Origin: a virus
Length of the DNA stretch: 21,200 nucleotides
Direction: 5' to 3' (one strand)
Virus record (IMG/VR): IMGVR_UViG_3300025437_000076
Coordinates: 1-21,200 of that record
The translations under genes and the position numbers were made by a program. This document shows positions 1 to 8,766 of this stretch, piece by piece. The number at the start of each line of letters is the position of its first letter. The first letter of the stretch is position 1. A model generated the notes under the pieces. The model had not been told where the DNA came from. It saw nothing but the letters and a program-made list of their open reading frames with translations, and did not search any database.

Positions 1-2912
1 TGACTGGGCATGGCAATGGTATTGCTGGTGTCGCGTATCCAGTTGAAGTAATCGGTTGAATAGGTCGAAGTCAAAAGATACAAATTGACAATATTGGTCG
101 AGCTAGGATCAATTCTGCGATAATCAGGACTGTTATGGCGATACTGGAACATCAAGTTTTGTCGTCCCACTCGCATTTGGTAATTGCTCAATGCCACCAG
201 CGTGCCGCTTGACAATTGGTAGAATGCATCTTCTGCAGTGGCATAAAACAACTGACCATTGGTGAATAAATTTACATGATTGCCAATGGCGATCAGAGTC
301 GGATAAAGACTGCATACTGTGGTATTGTCCACTGCCACTAGATCGTTAAATCTGTTGTAGCCAGTGACTGATTTAAAATAAACATATTGTGCAGGAGCGT
401 CAACAATGTCACCAAACAGATCAGGATTGTCAGGAATGCCATCATTGTTGGTGTCAGCATAGGTTACAAAAACTTTGTCTTGGTTTACAAAACCGTCATC
501 GGCAATTAAGTTTTTGTACACATACCAAGTGTAATCACTGCCAATGGGTGTTGGTGCTGCAGCCGACGAATTGGTTTTTAGCACAGTGATTTGATCTTGT
601 AGCACAGTACCCGACTTGGGATCGTAAACTTTTAGTTTGGGATCATAGTAGAATGTGGTTTCACCAGCACTTTGGAAAATGTACGACAAGCCGCGATAAA
701 ACGCTGTATAAGTGGCTCCATCAAACGAGAAGCGTATCAGCCAATTGTCATCTAGTCCAGTGCCACTGGTGTCACCTTCGTAGTTGCCAAATGTGCCAGT
801 GATGTTTAAATTGTCGCTGGTGATGATTCTCCAGGTCTGGGTCATGCTGTCATAACCAATGCCAAAGTTTTTAAATCCGTTGATCAAGCCAACTACTTGA
901 CTCACAAATGTATTGCTGAAATTGTTTTTCCAAACTGGATATACTGCATCAATTACAGCACCTGCAGGCACTTTGATGTTCAAAGTCACAGGCCCTTGAC
1001 CGTTGGCAAAGTTACCAGCACCCGAGTTGGTACCATCGCCCAGCACCTCAACCACAGCAGCATAGATATATTTTTTGTCAGTAACCGACAAAACTGATCC
1101 AGGCAGCATGTTATTGGTGGCATCAAAATGATAACCATCCTGTGCTGCAAATCTAACTATGGCGCCTTTGGCCAAGTACTTGGCATTGTTTTGCACAATT
1201 GAACCAATTTGTGCAGGTCTATTATTGAACACAAAATAACCAGTGGCAGCATTACTGCCCACTGTGCTCAAATGCCAGGTGTAGCCAGTGGGCAAATATT
1301 CAGACTGATTGGGTTTTACAATATATGAATAATAGAATTGCTGCAGTTCGGTGGAGGCCACAATGTCCTTGGCCACTTGCTGGTTCACAATGTTCATGAC
1401 ATTGGTAAACGACGATACTGTAAAACTAAAAGTCTTGATACCATCATCCTGATACAGAAGGCCGTCAGCAGCAAAAATATTTGTACTAGAGTACTTGCCG
1501 CTGGGATCTAAGGTATCAAGATAACGACTGATACCCGAGCTGGTTCTATTGATGCCTTTGGCCTTGACCACAGTGGTAAAACTGGTAAAAGGAAGAATAT
1601 TGTAATCTTCCCCGGTGATCATGCGGTTTTGAGTATAGTACTGCTGCGGTGCGTTTTGTTTTATGTCGGCTGCAGTTTCTCTAGATGCAGCATTGTTCAC
1701 TGTGTACTGCAAACTGGCAGTGATAGACAGTGTTTCACTACGCCCGGTTCTACTGACATAGGTGAATGTTATAATGATGTTTGACATCTCAGCTGGAGTG
1801 ATCTTGTACGACAGACCATTGCTGGTTCTGTAGTAAGTTCTAAATGGTCCAATTGGGATGTTGGCAAAACTGCCATCACCAAACACTAGATCAATTTGAT
1901 CTCCAACCTTGGTGTTGACTTGATACAGGTTGCGCTGGCTTTGTTTGTTGTAAATCACATTGATGCCGGTGCCACTCACGGCTGGCACTTGAGTCCACAA
2001 ATTTTGTATGTTGTTGTTGGTATCTAGGCTATACAACCAAACATCAGAGTTATTTACATCGCCGTCGGTAAACGGCACCACACGATTCGGTAGCGAGTCT
2101 GCTAAATTAAAATCTTTGCTGGTCAATGTACCTTGCTTGAAGTATACAAAAAATCCAGTATTGGTTGATCCATTGCCGTAGTTGTCGTTGCGATACAACA
2201 AATTAAATATCGACGATGAGCTGGGAGGAACTTCGTAAATGTAGGGTTGACCAGCACTGGTTGCACTGACTGCTTCAAAGTCAAATGTGCTGTCTTCAAC
2301 TTGACTTCTAAACGCATACACACCCAACACATTAGGTATAAGATTCAGTGCATATTCTTCAGTGAGTATGCCATTGATGGTTTGTGAATTACCGGGCTTG
2401 CCCACCACTTGGCTAGTGACCAAGGCAGCATTAAGAATTGTGGTAAATTGCTCTAGCCAATTGTCGTTGCTTTGATCGTTCCAGTTGACCACTAGGCCAC
2501 TGAGATTCAAACCATTGCTGTCGTACAAGGTTTCTGTGGTGTTTATGCTTTGTATTTTTAACAATCCGCTGGCGGCTATGTTGCGTTTGGGGTTGTAACT
2601 GATTAAGCGTGCCAGTTTAAGAATACTGTCGCGACGTTCAGCGGTGTCAATAAAGTTTTCACGAGCATTCAAGTCGGTCCGGAAGGCAAGACTTTGACCC
2701 ATGAAAGCTATTAGGTCAATCAAGGCAACAAATTCGCTGCTTTCAATGAAGTCGTTGAAATCTTCAGGATAGTACAGGCGCAAGTAGTCAATCATGCTCT
2801 TACGCAAGGTCTCAAAGTCATAGCTGGTAAAATCAGCTTCTTGGAAGGTTTGATAGATCTTCTTCCAATTTTCTGTTACCAGTAAACTATTTTGTCGTGT
2901 GTTGATTGCCAT
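1..2912 (-). CDS. gp6: Baseplate wedge protein gp6-like (3' end beyond window)
   Basis: The reverse strand is open from an ATG at 2912 to the window edge, giving 970 complete codons without a stop. The N-terminal ~120 residues read as T4 gp6: a segment with FTSYDFETLRKSMIDYLR, then DFNDFIESSEFVALIDLIAF, then LAFRTDLNARENF and DTAERRDSILKLARLISYNP. The last visible part (RHNSPDYRRIDPSSTNIVN) resembles the gp6 C-terminal region. In T4, gp6 is about 660 residues and forms the ring of wedges that joins neighbouring wedges around the hub. This copy is at least 970, so the middle looks enlarged. Residues 820-831 (DTNNDGIPDNPD) look like a calcium-binding DxNxDG loop; that is inference. The gene is last in a leftward baseplate block. 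A late box lies 21 nt upstream of the ATG and there is no clear Shine-Dalgarno sequence. Identity is secure; the function of the extra length is unknown. Confidence 0.9.
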   Translation of the reverse strand, partial: MAINTRQNSLLVTENWKKIYQTFQEADFTSYDFETLRKSMIDYLRLYYPEDFNDFIESSEFVALIDLIAFMGQSLAFRTDLNARENFIDTAERRDSILKLARLISYNPKRNIAASGLLKIQSINTTETLYDSNGLNLSGLVVNWNDQSNDNWLEQFTTILNAALVTSQVVGKPGNSQTINGILTEEYALNLIPNVLGVYAFRSQVEDSTFDFEAVSATSAGQPYIYEVPPSSSSIFNLLYRNDNYGNGSTNTGFFVYFKQGTLTSKDFNLADSLPNRVVPFTDGDVNNSDVWLYSLDTNNNIQNLWTQVPAVSGTGINVIYNKQSQRNLYQVNTKVGDQIDLVFGDGSFANIPIGPFRTYYRTSNGLSYKITPAEMSNIIITFTYVSRTGRSETLSITASLQYTVNNAASRETAADIKQNAPQQYYTQNRMITGEDYNILPFTSFTTVVKAKGINRTSSGISRYLDTLDPSGKYSSTNIFAADGLLYQDDGIKTFSFTVSSFTNVMNIVNQQVAKDIVASTELQQFYYSYIVKPNQSEYLPTGYTWHLSTVGSNAATGYFVFNNRPAQIGSIVQNNAKYLAKGAIVRFAAQDGYHFDATNNMLPGSVLSVTDKKYIYAAVVEVLGDGTNSGAGNFANGQGPVTLNIKVPAGAVIDAVYPVWKNNFSNTFVSQVVGLINGFKNFGIGYDSMTQTWRIITSDNLNITGTFGNYEGDTSGTGLDDNWLIRFSFDGATYTAFYRGLSYIFQSAGETTFYYDPKLKVYDPKSGTVLQDQITVLKTNSSAAAPTPIGSDYTWYVYKNLIADDGFVNQDKVFVTYADTNNDGIPDNPDLFGDIVDAPAQYVYFKSVTGYNRFNDLVAVDNTTVCSLYPTLIAIGNHVNLFTNGQLFYATAEDAFYQLSSGTLVALSNYQMRVGRQNLMFQYRHNSPDYRRIDPSSTNIVNLYLLTSTYSTDYFNWIRDTSNTIAMPS

Positions 2913-2933
2913 TCGGTTACGCCCAGTATCTAG

Positions 2934-2941
2934 TATTTATT
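2934..2941 (-). promoter_or_regulatory. Late promoter box for gp6
   Basis: The reverse strand reads AATAAATA, one base off the T4 late consensus TATAAATA. With T4 geometry (box ending at -6), transcription would start near 2928, leaving a leader of about 16 nt before the gp6 ATG. It sits in the 52-nt gap after the gp25 stop codon. Confidence 0.6.
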
Positions 2942-2964
2942 TGTATTAAAATATGCGCTGTTTA

Positions 2965-3339
2965 TCAGCCGGCATGTAATCCAGTTTTTTGATCAAACTG
3001 CAGGTTCATGCGTTCGGTCTGATTTGTTGGTATATAGGTCAAGTCCAAAGAGATTTGTATACCTTGTTCGTATTCGGTGACAACAACAGAATTCACTGCC
3101 AAGCGTGGATCATATGACGCCAAACGCTTGATGTCTTTGATGATGGCTTGCCGTACATCTGGTGTAAATGGCTCAAATATCATGTTCCAGATAATGGTGC
3201 CGAAGCTGGGATTCATTAGTTTTTCACCCTGACGGATTTGAAAACTGTTGAACAAATCTTGTTTGACCAAGGCAAAATCGGTCAAACGAAATTTATTAAT
3301 TCGGTTGTAGGTGCTAAATCCCTTGTACGTAGTAGTCAT
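2965..3339 (-). CDS. gp25: Baseplate wedge subunit gp25-like
   Basis: This 124-residue protein matches the gp25 family in length (T4 gp25 is about 132) and pattern. It has ALVKQDLFNSFQIRQGEKLM followed by NPSFGTIIWNMIFEPFT and DIKRLASYDPRL. Gp25 is a small wedge component, related to type VI secretion TssE, that helps couple the baseplate to the first sheath ring. The frame stays open upstream to 3489, but that part is antiparallel code inside gp5. The ATG at 3339 is the sensible start because it follows the gp5 stop by 7 nt and the conserved part begins there. Upstream is CTTAAATA then CAGT then ATG, so a late box sits only 4 nt before the start codon and no Shine-Dalgarno is visible. Gp25 is probably also co-transcribed with gp5. 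Confidence 0.9.
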   Translation of the reverse strand: MTTTYKGFSTYNRINKFRLTDFALVKQDLFNSFQIRQGEKLMNPSFGTIIWNMIFEPFTPDVRQAIIKDIKRLASYDPRLAVNSVVVTEYEQGIQISLDLTYIPTNQTERMNLQFDQKTGLHAG

Positions 3340-3343
3340 ACTG

Positions 3344-3351
3344 TATTTAAG
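3344..3351 (-). promoter_or_regulatory. Late promoter box for gp25, overlapping gp5 stop
   Basis: The reverse strand reads CTTAAATA, and its TAA is also the stop codon of the gp5 gene (3349-3347). Using T4 geometry, the start of transcription would fall at or within a base of the gp25 ATG, implying a leaderless message from this promoter. Confidence 0.5.
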
Positions 3352-5557
3352 CCTGCTGATTATTGGTATTGTTAGCTGCCAGCACATCAACTGCATAGCG
3401 ACCCATGTTGTAGTACTGAGTACCTGTTGTGCCGTTTGCGTCGCTGCCGCCACCAGTGTCGCGCCAGTTCTTGGCGCCGCCAGCACCAATCAAGTGGCTG
3501 GCTGCCAACATACCGGCCACTGCACAGAGATCATCTCCTGACTGCAAGGCACCAATTCTAGTCAGTGTCTTGTAGTTAGAGTTTAGCAGGGCATACATTA
3601 CTTTTTCTTGTGTATCAGTACTGCTCAAGAAACTTTCCCTGCTGGTTATTCCGTCTTTGCCAGTCCATGAGTTGGGATAGTTAACTGCTTTGTTGCCGTA
3701 CAATTGTACTGCATCACGTTTGATATAGCCTTGATCAGCCAGCACCGGTGCACCCACTTGATATTTGCCTAGATAATTGTACTGGTTGGCCACGCCGTAG
3801 TTGAAGCTGCTTTCGTTCCAACCCAGCTGTGTCATTAAGGCCTTGGTCTGTGTTTGTGTCAGTGGTCCCACCGGACCTGGCGGAGCTGGATTATCATTTC
3901 TATTTAGATAACTCTGGTTTACAGGATTTTTTACTCCCTGATTCTGTGCAGCTTCGGGGCCTGCGCCCACTGGTTTGCCACCCTTACACTCCACAACCGG
4001 CAAGTCTTTAGCGGGTGCTGCACCCGATGTCACGTTGTTGCTGCGTAGCGAGCGAGTGGTAACTCCATCACTGGCCGTAGCGGTGTTGCCGGATGTACCG
4101 CCTTCAGGGAGAGCCACTGGTGGTTTTGCAGTCACACTCACTGACCCAGCCAGTTTGGTTGACAAATGATAACTCCAGGGTTCGTGTGTGGGTGCGATTG
4201 GTACAATAGTATCTAGAGCTCCGTCTACACTTTTCCAAACTAGGCCGTCTTTGCCGGTGTCGCTTAAGGCATTCATCTTTATTGCCATAGGGCGACGAAC
4301 AGCAGGCCCGGAACCTTCATTGAGTGTTACCAACTTGCCAGTAAATCTTAAATTATCTCCGCTACTGGTATAGCTGGCAGGACCTGAAGCATTGAGATCC
4401 ATGGCGCCACTACTGCCAACACCAACTTTGCCACCAAACAAAGTCAATTCTTGAGCAGAGTTTACTGCTATCTTAGTGCTCTGTAGATTTAAACTGTTGG
4501 CTGCATGTACATTAAATGATCCACCAGCGTGAAAATTTATATCGTTGTCGGCGTGGAAATTCAAATCGCCCTGTGCTCGCACATTAACGCTGGCGGCAGC
4601 AAAAATGTTCAGGTGACCCGGGCCGGTCATTTCAACCCAGACACTGCCATCGCTGTTGCCAATATAAAGTATGTGCTCGCTGTCGTTCATCAACAGCTGG
4701 TGACCGCCGGCGGTACGAAGACGTATCAGCTGATCCTTGCCTTGCCAGTTACCGTCGTCCATAACAAACGTGTGGCCACCTTTTCTAGCACCAATTTTAT
4801 ACTCGCCGGGCGCAATGTCGCCTGATGCTATTTTGCTTTCCTGTGTACTGGAACCAGCTGGATCATTGAGTGGTCTGCCGGGAGTACTCATACCAAATAC
4901 TGTGCTGGGAGTTTCGCGTTGGCTGCTACTGGATATGATGCCTCGAATATAATCGGTTTCTAGACCTTGCTCGAGCAAGACTTTGAAGATTTCTTCGTGT
5001 ATGGGCTTTTTGAGCAATGCAAATTTATACCAATCAAGATCGCCGGTGTTTTCATTGAATTCTGATGTTACTGTAGGGCCAAAATCGTAGGCAGCTGCCA
5101 CGTTGGCATCTTCGATGGTGGCATCATCAACTTTGTAAGTGCCAGCAATACCCGGTACCATCATGTGTCCCAGCTGATTGGGAATACAGGCAAACCAAAA
5201 TCCACGTGCAGGATCACCAGCAACAAATGTGCATAACACAAAGTTGCCAATGTCGGGCGGCACTGCCCAAAAACCATAGGTGTGACGTACCTTGCTGAAT
5301 GCGTTCTGCTTGTTAGAGTCAGGCTGTGTGGTACTGCCAAAGAATGGGCTGGCGTAGGCCACAGTTCGCCAATTGCCTTGCGATGTTTCGTCACCGCTGC
5401 TCAAATCAGGTATATAGACCTGCAACCGACCCGATCTAGTGGGGTCTATGTTGTTCATCACTTTACCAATATAGGGCCCGGTATCAAGCCTGGTGGCTGT
5501 TTCCTCACGGCGGAATTGATCGGGCGCTTGTTTACCTACTCGTCTATCTGTTGTCAT
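3347..5557 (-). CDS. gp5: Baseplate central spike gp5-like with C-terminal muralytic-type domain
   Basis: A 736-residue spike protein. Residues ~22-140 form the gp5/VgrG OB-fold region (GPYIGKVMNNIDPTRSGRLQ, then GFWAVPPDIGNFVLCTF and GFWFACIP). Residues ~255-380 carry short repeated beta-strand units (LNIFAAASVNVRAQGDLNFH and similar), expected for the trimeric beta-helix needle. After a low-complexity linker (~470-560), residues ~565-736 look like a lysozyme/lytic-transglycosylase-type domain. It has E582-S-S with N586 in GWNESSFNYG, followed by YLGKYQVG at ~595-602; E582 is my candidate catalytic acid. In T4 gp5 the lysozyme domain lies between the OB fold and the needle, so the order differs here. 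The protein pierces the outer membrane and locally opens the cell wall. The start ATG overlaps the stop of the preceding hub gene by 4 nt (ATGA), suggesting coupled translation. The spike call is firm; enzyme activity is inferred. Confidence 0.9.
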   Translation of the reverse strand: MTTDRRVGKQAPDQFRREETATRLDTGPYIGKVMNNIDPTRSGRLQVYIPDLSSGDETSQGNWRTVAYASPFFGSTTQPDSNKQNAFSKVRHTYGFWAVPPDIGNFVLCTFVAGDPARGFWFACIPNQLGHMMVPGIAGTYKVDDATIEDANVAAAYDFGPTVTSEFNENTGDLDWYKFALLKKPIHEEIFKVLLEQGLETDYIRGIISSSSQRETPSTVFGMSTPGRPLNDPAGSSTQESKIASGDIAPGEYKIGARKGGHTFVMDDGNWQGKDQLIRLRTAGGHQLLMNDSEHILYIGNSDGSVWVEMTGPGHLNIFAAASVNVRAQGDLNFHADNDINFHAGGSFNVHAANSLNLQSTKIAVNSAQELTLFGGKVGVGSSGAMDLNASGPASYTSSGDNLRFTGKLVTLNEGSGPAVRRPMAIKMNALSDTGKDGLVWKSVDGALDTIVPIAPTHEPWSYHLSTKLAGSVSVTAKPPVALPEGGTSGNTATASDGVTTRSLRSNNVTSGAAPAKDLPVVECKGGKPVGAGPEAAQNQGVKNPVNQSYLNRNDNPAPPGPVGPLTQTQTKALMTQLGWNESSFNYGVANQYNYLGKYQVGAPVLADQGYIKRDAVQLYGNKAVNYPNSWTGKDGITSRESFLSSTDTQEKVMYALLNSNYKTLTRIGALQSGDDLCAVAGMLAASHLIGAGGAKNWRDTGGGSDANGTTGTQYYNMGRYAVDVLAANNTNNQQA

Positions 5558-8463
5558 AATCCTGGGCCATTTCCTTCTTCGGGGCGAATAACAGTTTTAT
5601 GCTGTTGCCATCTAAGCATATCTACCAATTTTGGGTCTAACTTAGCGTTTGTCAATGCTTTTTGTTGACTATTACGTGCTGCCGCTTGTTCGTTTTTGTT
5701 TTTTGTTGTATTGGGGTTGTTGGTATTTGCGGCTGGCTCTGGTACTGCCTTGGCTGTGTCAGTTTTGGTATTTGCGGCTGGATCATCGTAATAGGGATTG
5801 AATCCTCTAGCTTCATCCAGGGCATTGGCCGACGAATCAGCTGCAGCGGTAGCTGGTGTAACTGCTTTGGTGGGGGCTTCAGTTTCTTTGCGCTGAGTTT
5901 GACTATCTTTGCTGGGTATCTCAGGTGTGACTTGATTGGCTTGATCCCAGGTTCGTACCAGCTGCAAAGTCTGTGTAAATTGGCCAGTTTGGAATTCGTG
6001 ATCCACAGTCAGCATCTTATACAGCCCGCTGAACGAACTGGTGGTAGATGCTGAATCAAATTTCATAAATCCAGTGGCATCATCAATGTCTACCGGAGTC
6101 CGGAATGTCAATTGTGCGAATATTTCTGTAGCATCAAACACCACGCTGTTGTTTGCATCTATTAGTACCCCGGGCGGGCTAGGGTTATTTGACGGATTAA
6201 AGTAAACATCATCTTGTTTGATGAGCTCGGGGTCGCCAATGATTTTTAAATTCACACTGATCATGTCGCCGCGGCTTTTGCTCAACATGCTTTTGCTGAA
6301 ATCGTTTACTAAAACTGCAGTAGCATCAGGGCTGTTAGCATCAGGCACATTGGCATTACTGGAAATGTACTTGGTCTGTTTGCTCTGCAACGGTGTGCCG
6401 GTTGAGGCTACTCCCCCTTGCTCGGGCTTTGGTGGCGGTTTGTCTTTTTGTTGCACCACAGTGGCAGTTACCTTATCACGCTGTGCTGTGATCATGGTGT
6501 AAAACAACACATCAAAGTCAATGTCAAAATTTAAAATGCTGGTGTTTTTACCAGTGTAGATGTAGTCGTATGCCTTGGTATAAGTGCCAGGCTTTGACAA
6601 CTGTGCATCTTTAAATTTTCTATTGTAGTAAATGTAGGGCTGTACAAAATAGGTAATTTTTTTACTGTAGGTGTCTAGTTTGTCATCAAAATCCATTAGA
6701 TTAATTTTGGTGGTTATTCTATACCATGTGATGGGCTTGCCTTCTTTGTCGGCCAACTCCTGCCCGCTAGTGTTTGCTGTTAGCGTTTTTGGATCTGGGA
6801 ATTGTTTTCGTATGAATTCGCTGCTACGCATGACAGTATTGATCACATCAATTATGCTGGTACCAGCATTGACTGGAAAAACCTCAACTTCGGTCTTGAC
6901 ACCCATCACTGGCAAACCAGCAGCTGATCTAGCAGCGTTGACTTCGTTTTTGACCGGATCCGGCATAGGTGTGCGGCGGCTAGAAGTTTTTGGCGGATAT
7001 GTCAGCGGGGAACTTGCAAAAAGTGGATCAAACTGGAATTCGTATATGGTTGGATGATTCTGATTTTGATTTTTAACCAGTTCTTTTTGGTAGGCATTGA
7101 CTGCGGCGGTATAACTGCCCACCAGATGCGGTGCATTAGATATGGCTTGATTTACTGCAGAGTATTTCTTGCGGGCTGCAGCTTCGGCATCCTTGGGATT
7201 TTTGGCATATTTGGACTTGGATAACTCGGTTTCTTGTCGCTGTGCAACTGCATCATTTACTTGTTTAATTGTGTTAATGTCGCCCGAACTTCCAGTAGAA
7301 CTAAAAAATTCTTTGACACTTTTGGCTGTTACTTCCAAGTTAATTGGAGTACTAACATTGCTTTCACTGTAAGCTGCATGGTGATACGGTATGGCCTGAC
7401 ACTGATATTCGGCACCTCTAACCGACACTTTTGCCTTGACACCAATCATCTTGAATGGTATATATTTGGTTTGATCCGGGATTGGGTGCAAAGGCATACC
7501 AGTATCACTGTTGCCAAGAAAATCTATTTGCATTAGGAATGGCATTTCTCCCCAGTTTTTTGCATCAATTTCGTTGGCCACTGCCAGCAATCGATCAAAA
7601 AAGGTGAACCCGTATGGTTCAATTAGGGTGAACGACATTGATATCACATTAGAATTTTTGCCGCGGGCATTTTGACCAACCACGGTCTGCATTTTAAATT
7701 CGCCAAAGTAGAAATCTTCATTGAATTTGGGATGACGAGCAAAAGTACCTTCTGTGCGACGACCACCGCTGGCAATCAACACAGTGCCAACACCGTTATA
7801 ACTGGGCACATACGGTGTTGGATTGTTCATCAAGTCATTGTACTTGGCTGGTGGTACAATGTGCATACTTAGATTGTAGGTATAGTCAGGATATTGATCT
7901 AGGGGATTGGGTCTACCGGGTATGGATCCTTGCGCTGCGGGAGCGGCAGCTGCAGTCTTAGCTTGATCCTGATCTTGCTGAGTTTGCTCGCCCGAAGTGT
8001 TTGCTGTAGAATTGGCCAGCTCTTGGGCTTTTTGTGCTGCGGCCAGTGCATCCTCGGCTGTGGTGTCTTTGTAATAGGGATTAAAACCAGCTGCTTCATC
8101 TAGTGCATCGTACGATACCGATGTGGGTTTGGCTTTGACCACTTTGTCTGTAACTGGATCTTTGTAATAGGGATTAAATCCACTGGCCTCATCTAAGGCA
8201 TCGTATGACGCTGGAGTTGCTGCTGGTTGAGCTGGTGCTGTTTTTTTGACTGCTCCGGCTGCAGTTTGACCAGCAGCAGCATCGCGAGCTATGGCATCTT
8301 TTGCCACAGAGGCGGCATAGGCCTGCGCCGACTGTATGGCCGAGGCTGATTTAGGATTGGGTTGGCGAGCCAGGGCCCAGTCATAGGCTTTTTTATATGC
8401 AGGATTGCTGGTTATTTGATCACCAGATACGCCGGTCAGTGTGTTGGGATCGCTGGTGGCCAT
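5554..8463 (-). CDS. Large baseplate hub protein (gp27-position), putative
   Basis: A 969-residue protein between gp53 and gp5, overlapping the gp5 start by 4 nt. Its position and size suggest the hub that carries the gp5 spike (the gp27 role), but I cannot show gp27 homology by eye. Residues 1-190 are Ala/Gln/Thr-rich and probably disordered. A structured segment appears to begin near 193 (PDYTYNLSMHIVPPAKYNDL), and further segments run to about 850. The tail (~850-969) is again low complexity and ends WQQHKTVIRPEEGNGPGL. A short motif, ALDEAxGFNPYYxD, occurs three times: within 86-102, within 117-133 and at 881-894, i.e. in both flexible ends. The gene begins 3 nt after the gp53 stop (TAATACATG); no strong ribosome binding site is seen. 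Alternative: a cyanophage-type structural protein that fuses hub and other tail functions. Confidence 0.55.
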   Translation of the reverse strand: MATSDPNTLTGVSGDQITSNPAYKKAYDWALARQPNPKSASAIQSAQAYAASVAKDAIARDAAAGQTAAGAVKKTAPAQPAATPASYDALDEASGFNPYYKDPVTDKVVKAKPTSVSYDALDEAAGFNPYYKDTTAEDALAAAQKAQELANSTANTSGEQTQQDQDQAKTAAAAPAAQGSIPGRPNPLDQYPDYTYNLSMHIVPPAKYNDLMNNPTPYVPSYNGVGTVLIASGGRRTEGTFARHPKFNEDFYFGEFKMQTVVGQNARGKNSNVISMSFTLIEPYGFTFFDRLLAVANEIDAKNWGEMPFLMQIDFLGNSDTGMPLHPIPDQTKYIPFKMIGVKAKVSVRGAEYQCQAIPYHHAAYSESNVSTPINLEVTAKSVKEFFSSTGSSGDINTIKQVNDAVAQRQETELSKSKYAKNPKDAEAAARKKYSAVNQAISNAPHLVGSYTAAVNAYQKELVKNQNQNHPTIYEFQFDPLFASSPLTYPPKTSSRRTPMPDPVKNEVNAARSAAGLPVMGVKTEVEVFPVNAGTSIIDVINTVMRSSEFIRKQFPDPKTLTANTSGQELADKEGKPITWYRITTKINLMDFDDKLDTYSKKITYFVQPYIYYNRKFKDAQLSKPGTYTKAYDYIYTGKNTSILNFDIDFDVLFYTMITAQRDKVTATVVQQKDKPPPKPEQGGVASTGTPLQSKQTKYISSNANVPDANSPDATAVLVNDFSKSMLSKSRGDMISVNLKIIGDPELIKQDDVYFNPSNNPSPPGVLIDANNSVVFDATEIFAQLTFRTPVDIDDATGFMKFDSASTTSSFSGLYKMLTVDHEFQTGQFTQTLQLVRTWDQANQVTPEIPSKDSQTQRKETEAPTKAVTPATAAADSSANALDEARGFNPYYDDPAANTKTDTAKAVPEPAANTNNPNTTKNKNEQAAARNSQQKALTNAKLDPKLVDMLRWQQHKTVIRPEEGNGPGL
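5782..5823 (-). repeat. ALDEAxGFNPYYxD motif, copy 3
   Basis: Encodes ALDEARGFNPYYDD at residues 881-894 of the 969-residue hub protein. This is the C-terminal copy of a motif also found twice near the N-terminus. Confidence 0.85.
8065..8115 (-). repeat. ALDEAxGFNPYYxD motif, copy 2
   Basis: Encodes SYDALDEAAGFNPYYKD at residues 117-133 of the hub protein. It starts 31 residues after copy 1 and differs from it by one residue, with several synonymous DNA differences. Confidence 0.9.
8158..8208 (-). repeat. ALDEAxGFNPYYxD motif, copy 1
   Basis: Encodes SYDALDEASGFNPYYKD at residues 86-102 of the hub protein, in the Ala/Thr/Pro-rich N-terminal region. Confidence 0.9.
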
Positions 8464-8466
8464 GTA

Positions 8467-8766
8467 TTAAATTCCCAAAGCAGTAACTAGTGCTTCTTTT
8501 TTAGGTATCTTTATGATTTGGCCTGTGTAAAAATCGCCCAGGGGGTCTACCAACACATTGGGATTTCTGCTGGCAAACACCCACCACAAGGCAGCATTAC
8601 CATACAAGTCATAGGCCAACAAGTCGGGTCTAAAATTATAGATCGAGTCAATTTTGTAATCTACATCATTTGTGTTTTTGGGCACGCTGCGGTTTTGCAT
8701 GACATCCAAAAACGGTCCAAGCTGTCCTGTGGTATAGTACGGACTAGCTGCTGAATAATTTGCCAT
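8467..8766 (-). CDS. gp53: Baseplate wedge subunit gp53-like
   Basis: A 99-residue protein with the gp53 signature YNFRPDLLAYDLYGNAALWW followed by VFASRNPNVLVDPLGDF and GQIIKIP. The C-terminal GQIIKIPKK resembles the end of a LysM-type fold. T4 gp53 is about 196 residues, so this is the short form with only the conserved core. Gp53 joins wedges to each other and to the hub during baseplate assembly. Its ATG overlaps the stop of the upstream gp48-like gene by one base (TAATG), and the hub gene follows after 3 nt, so the three are almost certainly one transcript with coupled translation. Confidence 0.88.
   Translation of the reverse strand: MANYSAASPYYTTGQLGPFLDVMQNRSVPKNTNDVDYKIDSIYNFRPDLLAYDLYGNAALWWVFASRNPNVLVDPLGDFYTGQIIKIPKKEALVTALGI

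Noticed and set aside
3340-3489. 50-residue upstream extension of gp25
   Set aside because: Lies inside gp5 in another frame and lacks gp25 similarity; the ATG at 3339 fits the family.
5662-6054. 130-codon Cys/Gly-rich plus-strand ORF
   Set aside because: Shadow of the low-complexity tail of the hub gene in the opposite strand.
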